Below are positions 27,329 through 34,444 of a stretch of 64,000 nt of DNA, in pieces (positions within the stretch are counted from its first letter, which is position 1; every line of letters starts with the position of its first letter). The notes below the pieces were generated by a model. It was not told where the DNA came from. It worked only from the letters and a program-made list of their open reading frames with translations, and did no database searches. The position numbers and the translations under genes are program-made. This DNA comes from Acinetobacter zhairuonensis (lineage in GTDB: Bacteria > Pseudomonadota > Gammaproteobacteria > Pseudomonadales > Moraxellaceae), in assembly GCF_022601715.1 (NCBI RefSeq), contig NZ_JAKVIM010000018.1:1-64000 (forward strand), written 5' to 3'.

Positions 27329-30300
27329 TGCAGATGACCACATTAACACCAGCTGCTGCAATTTCTTATCATCCAATTGTGGATATGCATTTTAAAGGCT
27401 TACACTGGATTGAGGCTTCAGCAGGCACAGGCAAGACCTTTACCTTATCCAGTTTGATGGTACGGATTTTCTTGGGTGATTATCTGCCGAATCAGGTGAT
27501 TGCTACGACCTTTACCCGTGCGGCGGCAGCGGAGTTGCAAGGACGGATTCGCAGTCGCTTGGTGGATACTTTGCGTTACTTTGAAACCTGTCAAACCCTG
27601 ACGCAATCGGAGCTACAACAGAAAATCGCAGAGGAATCGGATCCTTTATATCAAAAAGTTTTGCAGGATTATGCACCGCGTGTGGATTATGCGCGTGAAC
27701 GGCTGAAATTGGTGATTGATCAACTGGATGAGCTTTTTGTGGGGACGTTGGACAGTTTTAGCCAGAAGTTGCTGCGTGAGTTTGCCTTTGAAAGCGGAAA
27801 AATTGAGCGTGCAGAAATTACCGATGACGCCAAACAATACACGCAGCAACTGATTCACGATGTCTTGCGTGAATGGATTCAGCAGCAACCGCAAAATATT
27901 CTGGACTATCTACTGCTGAATAAAAAATTAAAGTCGCAGCAGGCGTATGTGGCAGTGGTAGAAAACAGTCTGAATTTTGCTTCAGCGCATTTTCAAGCAG
28001 TGACTGCTCCCGAAGTCGATGTGGAAGGCTTTAGCCAGCAAGTTGAACATTTACTGGGGCTGGACTGGAGCCGCATTGCTGAATTGGCAGATTACTATAG
28101 TGCCGATGGTGCACATTTTAAGTTGCTGGCGAAGAAATGGCGCGATGACTACAAATTACAGCAACTTTTGACAATCAAGTTGCCTGAATTATTGGACGTG
28201 TTAAAGCAGCAAGGCACCTATGCTTTATTTGCCCCTTTATATGCCGAAACCCTGAAAAATTTGAGTGATGCTACCAATAAAGTACTGAACAAATGCCCTG
28301 ATGAGGTATTTCAGGGCTTTCAACAGCATGTGCTGATCCGTGAACTCACCGCATTTATGCAAAGTCTGGATAAGCTCAGCTTTGATTTAGAAACGCTGGA
28401 TAGCTATTTGCAGTTCTATCTGGCTTCGGAAGTGAAAAAGCGCTTGCCGCAAGTGTTGCAGCAAAAAGGCGAAACCACCTTTGCTCAGCAAATTCGTACC
28501 TTAGCCGATGCTCTGCAAGATGGGCAAGGCGCGCGCTTTGCTCGTTTTGTCCAAGCGCGGTATCCCTTAATTTTGGTGGATGAATTTCAGGACACCAATC
28601 AGGATCAGGACAATATGTTGGCACGCATCTGGCGTGATGCAGGACATTATGCCAAAGGCTGCATGATCATGGTGGGTGACCCGAAACAGGCGATTTATGG
28701 CTTCCGTGGCGGTGACATGCTGACCTATAACAAAGCCCGTGTCGATGTGTTGAGTAAGCAGGGACGGTTGTATAGTCTGAAATACAATCACCGTTCTGTG
28801 GCTGAACTGGTCACGGTAGTGGATGCCTTATTCCAGCGCCAAACCCAATTTGGCGAAGAGGTTGAATACACGGTAGTTGAGGCTGGACCACGTCCACATC
28901 CAGTATTGGTCGATACCCAAGGCAACAATCATCAGCCTTTACGCTGGCTAATGCTGCAAGACAAGAAAGATGAATTTATCCAAGTGGCGTGGAAAATCCG
29001 TGATTTACTCAATCAGGGGATTCAGCAGCAACTGTATTTGGCAGAAAGTGCAGGCAACCGTGGCGTAGATGAAAATGACATTGCGATTTTATCCAAAAAC
29101 CATGATGGACTGGATAAGGTGCAATATGAGTTAGAACGTTTGGGCATCCGGGTGAATCGACCTTCTAAGCGCAGCGTCTTTGATAGTCCAATTGCACAGG
29201 ATGTTGCCGCAATTTTAACAGCAATTATGCATCCTTATGATGAAGCCAAGGTGAAACGGGCACTGCTTACACGCTTACTGAATTTTCAACTCAGCCAGTT
29301 GATGGAATTGGAACAACGTCCTGAAGGATTGAGCCAGTTTATTGAGGATTTTGATTACATTCGGGAAATGTGGTTTAACACGGGCTTTTTAAGTGCATGG
29401 CAATATGCTTTAAACCTGTTTAAAGCCTGGTCGAATTTGGTTGCCAGTCAAAGTCGTGACAATGAACGTTGTGTGGTGAACTTACGCCATTTAACTGAAT
29501 TGCTGAGTCAGCACAGTGAGCAGTTTCAAGGACCACAGGCGCTCTATCACTGGTATCTCAGACAAATTCAAGCACCAAGTGAGCGTGAGTGGGAGCTGGA
29601 GCGCAAGCTGTCGAATGAGGCAGGCGTGCAGCTGATGACCATCCACCAATCCAAAGGTCTAGAATTTAAAATCGTATTCCTGTTGGGCGCAGATAAAGAT
29701 TTTCGGGAAATGAACAAGACCCTGAATTTCTCTACCCAGCAATTGCCCGATCCTGTGACAGGACAGCCCGAAATGCAGCGTGTGATTGCGGTGAATGACA
29801 AACACCTTTTGGATGACGTGGCGATTCAGCAGCACAATGCTCGTGCCGAGGCAGAGCAGCATCGTTTATGGTATGTGGCATTGACCCGCGCCAGTCATCG
29901 AGTCTATGCCATGTTGCAAGATCAGGCAGGCAAGTCGAGCACAGGTTTGGCGTTCTGGCGTGGGCATGCTGATCAAGTTTTTCAGCACCCACATAGCACA
30001 GATGAAGCCTTTTTAACCGACTGTCCTGCTGCAATCAAACTTGTACATGAACAGACGATACCCGAACTTTATGCAGTTGAGTTTCCAACACAACGCTTTT
30101 ATCCGCGTGCCAAAACTAGTTTTAGTGCCTTGGCTCAGCATCTGAGTCGGCAGCAAGCACTGGATGCACTCGCGGTACAGCGTGAACACTTGCAAAGTGC
30201 AGCGGATGAAATCAATCTGGACGTGATGGAACAGTCTGAAGAGGTTGCTCAACAGATCAGTTGGATTCAACGCCAATTCCCAATGGGAACGCTAGCAGGA

Positions 30301-31044
30301 AATTTCTTGCATGAAATTTTTGAACATATTGATTTCCAACAGCCACAAGACTGGAAAATCGAAGTTCGCCGTCGTTTTAAAAATGATTATCCAAGTTTGT
30401 GGCATGCACTGTGCGACAAATATCAGCAGGATTTTCAGCAGTTGGATGAAGAGCAGTTATTGCTGTGGATGACGGAATGGTTGTTGCAGGTACTTTCGAC
30501 TCCATTGCATCAACAGTTTTGTCTGAATCAGTTGAATGCAGAGTCGCATCTGGCTGAATTTCCGTTCTATTTGTCATTGTCCAATCATGTCTTGGCTATT
30601 AAGCGCATACAGGACTTATATGCCGAATATGGCATTTTCATGCCTGAACTGAATGCTGCCAATTCCGCACGCTATCTAACTGGTTCCATCGACTTGGTCT
30701 ATTTTGATGGGCAGCGTTACCAAATTGCCGATTACAAGAGTAATTTCTTGGGTGCGGATATTGCAGATTACACCTCGTCAAAATTACAGGAAAGCATGTC
30801 GCATGCCAGTTACTGGTTGCAGGCGGGGCTATATTTGGTGGCGCTGCATCGCTATTTACAGGTGCAACTGGAAGACTATGAGATCGAGCAGCATTTAGGT
30901 GGCGCCAGTTATCTGTATTTACGAGGTATGCGTGGTGATGCGCAGTATGGGGTCAACTATTGGTGCCCTGATGCAGAATTTATTCTGCGTTTGGATGCAT
31001 TATTGGGCTATTTTGCTGAAGAGCATGTTCATAAAAGTGCATAA
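27328..31044 (+). CDS. recB: Exodeoxyribonuclease V subunit beta (RecB)
   Basis: A 1238-residue helicase-nuclease. Walker A is ASAGTGKT (30-37), motif II is LVDEFQDTNQDQD, motif III DPKQAIYGFRGGD, motif V LMTIHQSKGLEFKIV, and motif VI LWYVALTRAS. The C-terminal nuclease domain has GSIDLVYFDG followed by IADYKSN, the D...DYK active site. The ATG at 27328 overlaps the recC stop. An in-frame ATG at 27334 has better spacing to AAGGA and may be the true start. Confidence 0.97.
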   Translation: MQMTTLTPAAAISYHPIVDMHFKGLHWIEASAGTGKTFTLSSLMVRIFLGDYLPNQVIATTFTRAAAAELQGRIRSRLVDTLRYFETCQTLTQSELQQKIAEESDPLYQKVLQDYAPRVDYARERLKLVIDQLDELFVGTLDSFSQKLLREFAFESGKIERAEITDDAKQYTQQLIHDVLREWIQQQPQNILDYLLLNKKLKSQQAYVAVVENSLNFASAHFQAVTAPEVDVEGFSQQVEHLLGLDWSRIAELADYYSADGAHFKLLAKKWRDDYKLQQLLTIKLPELLDVLKQQGTYALFAPLYAETLKNLSDATNKVLNKCPDEVFQGFQQHVLIRELTAFMQSLDKLSFDLETLDSYLQFYLASEVKKRLPQVLQQKGETTFAQQIRTLADALQDGQGARFARFVQARYPLILVDEFQDTNQDQDNMLARIWRDAGHYAKGCMIMVGDPKQAIYGFRGGDMLTYNKARVDVLSKQGRLYSLKYNHRSVAELVTVVDALFQRQTQFGEEVEYTVVEAGPRPHPVLVDTQGNNHQPLRWLMLQDKKDEFIQVAWKIRDLLNQGIQQQLYLAESAGNRGVDENDIAILSKNHDGLDKVQYELERLGIRVNRPSKRSVFDSPIAQDVAAILTAIMHPYDEAKVKRALLTRLLNFQLSQLMELEQRPEGLSQFIEDFDYIREMWFNTGFLSAWQYALNLFKAWSNLVASQSRDNERCVVNLRHLTELLSQHSEQFQGPQALYHWYLRQIQAPSEREWELERKLSNEAGVQLMTIHQSKGLEFKIVFLLGADKDFREMNKTLNFSTQQLPDPVTGQPEMQRVIAVNDKHLLDDVAIQQHNARAEAEQHRLWYVALTRASHRVYAMLQDQAGKSSTGLAFWRGHADQVFQHPHSTDEAFLTDCPAAIKLVHEQTIPELYAVEFPTQRFYPRAKTSFSALAQHLSRQQALDALAVQREHLQSAADEINLDVMEQSEEVAQQISWIQRQFPMGTLAGNFLHEIFEHIDFQQPQDWKIEVRRRFKNDYPSLWHALCDKYQQDFQQLDEEQLLLWMTEWLLQVLSTPLHQQFCLNQLNAESHLAEFPFYLSLSNHVLAIKRIQDLYAEYGIFMPELNAANSARYLTGSIDLVYFDGQRYQIADYKSNFLGADIADYTSSKLQESMSHASYWLQAGLYLVALHRYLQVQLEDYEIEQHLGGASYLYLRGMRGDAQYGVNYWCPDAEFILRLDALLGYFAEEHVHKSA

Positions 31045-31081
31045 GTCGCGATTGCTTCTATGTAAAAACAATGAATTAAGT

Positions 31082-31090
31082 TGTGGATAA
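31082..31090 (-). promoter_or_regulatory. Perfect DnaA-box sequence at the recD 5' end
   Basis: TGTGGATAA is the complement of the DnaA box TTATCCACA. One exact 9-mer match is close to chance expectation in 64 kb. Its location between recB and the recD start is noted without assuming a function. Confidence 0.3.
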
Positions 31091-31106
31091 CTTTGAGGAT
31101 AACTGT

Positions 31107-32855
31107 GTGGAAAACAAGCGTGAACAGCCATTGAATGCCGAATGGATCAAGTCGTGGAGTCAATACATTCAGCAGCCTCCTTTTTGTGCAACACCCAATC
31201 TACAGACAGATGCTGTGATTCAGTCCGTGTTCGAAGCGATGCTACAGGGCAATAGTTGCGTGCCTGTTGAGGCAAATGCGCTGCAAAACTTAGAGGGTTT
31301 GGCGGTCAGTGCGAGTGAAGTGTCGAATGGTGTTGCACCCTTTATTTATGACACTCAGTATTTATATCTCTATCGTTATTGGAAACAGGAAGCCACACTG
31401 GCTCAACATGTGGCACGACTAAAAAAACAATCAGTTGCTGTGGTCGATGACCAAGCTTATGCCACTTTACTCAGTGATGAGCATCAGCAACAGGCACTGC
31501 GCATGGTGTGTCAGCAAGGCTTGAATATTATTACAGGGGGACCAGGAACGGGTAAAACCTATACCTTGGCACGTATCATTGCAGCGTTGAATCAGTCTTT
31601 ACCTAATTTACGGATTGCCATGGCAGCACCGACAGGCAAGGCAGCACAGCGCATGAAAGAAGCACTGCAAAAAGCCCTGAATGATGAAAACTTGCAAGCT
31701 TTAGTAACACCAGCATTGAAACAATTAAACCCGGTCACCTTGCATCGTTTGTTGGGTTTGGGGCATTCCGCACGACCACGTTATGATACGACACAGCCTT
31801 TACCTTATGATGTGATTGTGGTGGATGAAGCCTCGATGCTGGATTTGAATCTCGCCAGCATGTTGTTGGCTGCTGTGCCCAATCAGGCGCGACTGATTCT
31901 ATTGGGTGATGCCAATCAGCTGGCATCGGTGGATGTCGGGGCAGTGCTGGCAGATTTGCAACAGGTTCCTGCCTTGCAGGGCAATCGGGTGCATTTAAAG
32001 ACCAGTCGACGCTTTGATGGTGAAGCACTGATTGGACAGATGGCGGCATTTATTCAACAACCACCTGACGTGACCTCTCCGCAAGCATTATTGGAGCAAT
32101 TTCATCAACAGGTGGTTGCTCCGACTGAACTTCAAGCAGTGCCCCTTATCGCAGATATGTCGAATGTGTTGCAACTGGAGTATTTCACGGAGGAGGTTCA
32201 AGCCCCAGAGCTGTATTACGATAAACTGATGCTGGGCTATCAGCGCTATATGGAAGCACTGAAAACACATTTAAGTGCTGATGACCCTGAAGTGTCTATT
32301 CCACATGTCATTCAAGTTTTTGATGATTATCGAATTCTTACGGCGATTCGGCATGGCAACTTTGGCTTAAAACAACTCAATCAACAGATGGAACAGCGCT
32401 TACTGCATGGACTGAGTCGCTATGCCACCAAGCAAGGTGATTGGTATGTCGGACGTCCTGTGATGATGACCTACAATGATTACCAGTTGGGACTGTCGAA
32501 TGGTGATATTGGCATTTGTTTTAAGCGGCAACATCAGGGGCAGGCACAGTTTGAGGTTTATTTCCCAAGTCTAGAGAAATGGGTACTGGCAACACGTTTG
32601 CCAAAGAGCATTGAAACTGCTTTTGCATTGACCATTCATAAATCACAAGGTTCGGAGTTTACCCATACGGCTGTCGTGCTAGATGCACAAGCGCAAAATT
32701 TATTGAGTCAGGAATTACTTTATACTGCTATTACCCGTGCTAAAACCGTGGTGAGTGTGCTGGCAGATCCTCTGTCACTCATGCAAGCGTTGTCAAAAAG
32801 AACCACTCGCGTCAGTGGAGTTTTAGAAAAAATAAAAGGTATTCTGGATTATTAA
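31107..32855 (+). CDS. recD: Exodeoxyribonuclease V subunit alpha (RecD)
   Basis: A 582-residue 5'-3' SF1B helicase subunit. Walker A is GGPGTGKTYTLARI, motif II VVDEASMLDLN, motif III LLGDANQLASVDVGAVLADL, and the C-terminal 2B segment has FALTIHKSQGSEFTH and LYTAITRAK. I chose the GTG at 31107 because GAGGA sits 7 nt upstream. A GTG at 31083 would give 590 residues but has no site. It follows recB by 62 nt. There is no terminator directly after the stop. Confidence 0.94.
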   Translation: MENKREQPLNAEWIKSWSQYIQQPPFCATPNLQTDAVIQSVFEAMLQGNSCVPVEANALQNLEGLAVSASEVSNGVAPFIYDTQYLYLYRYWKQEATLAQHVARLKKQSVAVVDDQAYATLLSDEHQQQALRMVCQQGLNIITGGPGTGKTYTLARIIAALNQSLPNLRIAMAAPTGKAAQRMKEALQKALNDENLQALVTPALKQLNPVTLHRLLGLGHSARPRYDTTQPLPYDVIVVDEASMLDLNLASMLLAAVPNQARLILLGDANQLASVDVGAVLADLQQVPALQGNRVHLKTSRRFDGEALIGQMAAFIQQPPDVTSPQALLEQFHQQVVAPTELQAVPLIADMSNVLQLEYFTEEVQAPELYYDKLMLGYQRYMEALKTHLSADDPEVSIPHVIQVFDDYRILTAIRHGNFGLKQLNQQMEQRLLHGLSRYATKQGDWYVGRPVMMTYNDYQLGLSNGDIGICFKRQHQGQAQFEVYFPSLEKWVLATRLPKSIETAFALTIHKSQGSEFTHTAVVLDAQAQNLLSQELLYTAITRAKTVVSVLADPLSLMQALSKRTTRVSGVLEKIKGILDY

Positions 32856-32879
32856 GCTGTACTAAATACTGTTAAGTTT

Positions 32880-32897
32880 TGTACGAAATAGCTTACA
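32880..32897 (+). promoter_or_regulatory. GacA upstream activating sequence 1 (candidate)
   Basis: TGTACGAAATAGCTTACA matches the Pseudomonas/enterobacterial GacA (UvrY) consensus TGTAAGN6CTTACA at 11 of 12 defined positions. It lies 55 nt upstream of CACATAAAG, a -10-like element shared with the second unit, and starts 25 nt past recD. Confidence 0.75.
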
Positions 32898-32965
32898 GTG
32901 ATTCGAGATATTTGCGCATAGAGCTTTCATTCGGTTTCTGAGAAGATGAGTTCACATAAAGAGCA

Positions 32966-33107
32966 CAACACGGAACGTTGAGCCATAATCGCAAAAGGAT
33001 AATAACAAAGTCAGAATTTGACAGCGAGCTTACAGTGAAGTAGGTGAAAGAGGAAACTTACAGCCGCTAAGCCTTGTAGTTTTGGGAGAGACTACAGGGC
33101 TTTTTTA
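32966..33107 (+). ncRNA. Candidate Rsm-type small RNA 1 (CsrA/RsmA titrator)
   Basis: The predicted transcript is about 140 nt; its 5' end is inferred from CATAAA at 32955-32960. It carries four GGA motifs: 32972-32974 in the 7-nt loop of hairpin CAAC/GTTG; 32997-32999 in AAAAGGATAA; 33052-33054 in the loop of hairpin GTAGGT/ACTTAC; and 33085-33087 in the terminator loop TTTGGGAGAG. GGA in hairpin loops is the CsrA/RsmA binding signature of RsmX/Y/Z and CsrB/C. It ends at the terminator at 33069-33107. No protein is encoded. CsrA, GacA and GacS are not in the window, so their presence is assumed from the genus. Confidence 0.72.
33069..33107 (+). terminator. Intrinsic terminator of small RNA 1
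   Basis: AGCCTTGTAGT (33070-33080) pairs with ACTACAGGGCT (33091-33101) through 11 bp including one G-T, followed by a run of six T from 33101. The 10-nt loop contains GGGAGAG. Confidence 0.88.
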
Positions 33108-33174
33108 TTGCTGTTCGTTTTGTATGATTTACAGCCTTCGACTTCTTCAACACTGATTTATTCCGCTCAACTGC

Positions 33175-33192
33175 TGTAAGTTAAAACGTACA
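33175..33192 (+). promoter_or_regulatory. GacA upstream activating sequence 2 (candidate)
   Basis: TGTAAGTTAAAACGTACA matches TGTAAGN6CTTACA at 11 of 12 positions, with the left half site perfect. It lies 53 nt upstream of CACATAAGG (33246-33254), the counterpart of the CACATAAAG in unit 1. Its half sites are those of site 1 in the opposite order. Confidence 0.75.
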
Positions 33193-33258
33193 TCGAGTTA
33201 GGAAAAACACCTCTAGTCTTCTTTTTTTATTGTGGCAAAATGTTACACATAAGGACAT

Positions 33259-33388
33259 CTTGGTGGAAACAAGGATTGTTTGCACAATAAGCGCATAATG
33301 CGCAATAATAAAAACAATGACAAAAATAAATATAAGAACTACAGCGCAATGAAAAATGCCCAAGTTTAGCTTGGGCATTTTTCTTTTT
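33259..33388 (+). ncRNA. Candidate Rsm-type small RNA 2
   Basis: The predicted transcript is about 125 nt. Near its inferred 5' end are two GGA motifs: GTGGAAA as the 7-nt loop of hairpin CTTG/CAAG (33259-33273), and, in an alternative fold, AGGAT as the loop of AAACA/TGTTT (33267-33281). ACAAGGAT equals the core of the SELEX-defined CsrA site. Downstream is a hairpin GCGCAT-A-ATGCGC (33291-33303), then an A-rich single-stranded stretch and the terminator at 33352-33382. Only two GGA motifs make it weaker than small RNA 1. Confidence 0.6.
33352..33388. terminator. Intrinsic terminator of small RNA 2
   Basis: AAAAATGCCCAAG (33352-33364) and CTTGGGCATTTTT (33370-33382) form a 13-bp perfect stem with a TTTAG loop, followed by CTTTTTG. 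Being symmetric, it could also act on the minus strand. Confidence 0.9.
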
Positions 33389-33814
33389 GTATTTAGAGGG
33401 TGAATAGATTGGCATAAAATATCAAAAAATGATTTATGCATAGTAAAAGCTAGTGAGTGTTTATTGGTGTTTTGTGAGATTTAACGCACATTTTTATCTG
33501 TTTGTATCTGAACATAAAGCACGATCCAAGATCTTTTTATAAGATTCAAATTGTAGTCTGCAACTCTAGTATTAATGAGGATGTCGATTAAAATTTCGGC
33601 TGTTTATTCTCACTAAAGACATGCTGTCTATAGAGTTTGCATTTTAATGCTTAAGAGAATGCGGCTCTAATTGCTAAATGGAAATTAAAATGTGATTTAT
33701 TATTCATTTTTTAATTTTAAAGCAAAGCTGAGGAAACATTTCATACCAAAGTTGTATGAGAGTGATTGAAAAGAATAGTTTATTTATTTAGAAAATTTAA
33801 ATAGTGCGCATATT
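33389..33814. other. AT-rich stretch between the small RNAs and rpsO
   Basis: No supported gene was found here. Short inverted repeats are present (GCATAAA/TTTATGC near 33414-33438; AGACA-TGC-TGTCT near 33615; CATAC/GTATG near 33743-33760). No reading frame has a convincing ribosome binding site. Confidence 0.5.
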
Positions 33815-33843
33815 TTGCAATCAGCACCGTTTTCCCTTAAAAT
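33815..33843 (+). promoter_or_regulatory. rpsO promoter
   Basis: TTGCAA (33815-33820) and TAAAAT (33838-33843) are separated by exactly 17 nt and match the sigma-70 consensus well. The start of transcription would fall near 33850, leaving a leader of about 85 nt. Confidence 0.75.
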
Positions 33844-33849
33844 ATCGCT

Positions 33850-33934
33850 CTTGCTGTAGTGATGCACGGCAGTCAATTGAGCAATCAATTGATTCGAATC
33901 AAATGTAATTTATTAAGCATCTCGGAGAAATCGA
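33850..33934 (+). promoter_or_regulatory. rpsO 5' leader with competing palindromes
   Basis: The leader contains CAATTGA-GCAA-TCAATTG and the overlapping palindrome TTGATTCGAATCAA, which cannot form together. GGAG (33924-33927) is the ribosome binding site. E. coli S15 represses its own mRNA through a switchable leader structure; a similar role here is inference. Confidence 0.4.
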
Positions 33935-34204
33935 ATGGCTTTAACAAACGCAGATCGCGCAGAAATCATCGCTAAATTTGCTCGTGCTGAAAACGACACT
34001 GGTTCACCAGAAGTTCAAGTAGCTCTTTTAACTGCTCAAATCAATGACTTACAAGGTCACTTTAAAGAGCACAAACACGACCACCATAGCCGTCGCGGTC
34101 TTATCCGTATGGTTAACCAACGTCGTAAGTTACTTGACTACCTAAATGGTAAAGATCACGGTCGTTATGTTGCTTTGATCGGTGCTTTAGGTTTACGTCG
34201 TTAA
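33935..34204 (+). CDS. rpsO: 30S ribosomal protein S15
   Basis: An 89-residue S15 that binds the central domain of 16S rRNA early in 30S assembly. The sequence shows [20 protein letters not shown], the [11 protein letters not shown] core, [11 protein letters not shown] and ALGLRR at the C-terminus. Length is identical to E. coli S15. GGAG lies 7 nt before the ATG. It has its own strong promoter and is followed by pnp after 240 nt with a hairpin between, as in E. coli. Confidence 0.98.
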   Translation: MALTNADRAEIIAKFARAENDTGSPEVQVALLTAQINDLQGHFKEHKHDHHSRRGLIRMVNQRRKLLDYLNGKDHGRYVALIGALGLRR

Positions 34205-34273
34205 TTCGATTGAAACTTTTATTTTCGGATTATTGCATGTTGAATGCTGTATTACTGAAAACTAAAGTCTATC

Positions 34274-34323
34274 TAGCTGTGTCTAGATAATGGGGAAGGG
34301 GCGAATGTTTCGCTCCTTCTTTG
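34274..34323 (+). terminator. rpsO-pnp intergenic hairpins
   Basis: CTAG-rich inverted repeat TATCTAG/CTAGATA lies near 34270-34289. A stronger stem, GAAGG-G-GCGAA/TTCGC-T-CCTTC (34295-34319, 11 bp, 3-nt loop), is followed by TTTGTG. By position this can be the rpsO terminator and/or the RNase III site known for pnp in E. coli. Confidence 0.6.
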
Positions 34324-34444
34324 TGTTTAAAAATGGTGTATCTAGTGAGGTCGGCTTCTAAGCTTTGTCATTTGCACAAACTTATGGTTGTGAATGCCAA
34401 ACCTTAGGGGTCTCCACTAGAATAAAATCAGGAAAGAAAAATAT

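Noticed and set aside
33181..33441. 86-codon minus-strand frame in the recD-rpsO gap
   Set aside because: It runs antisense through small RNA 2 and its terminator. The protein is Cys/His/Phe-rich without family resemblance, which is typical of a random frame in this AT-rich stretch.
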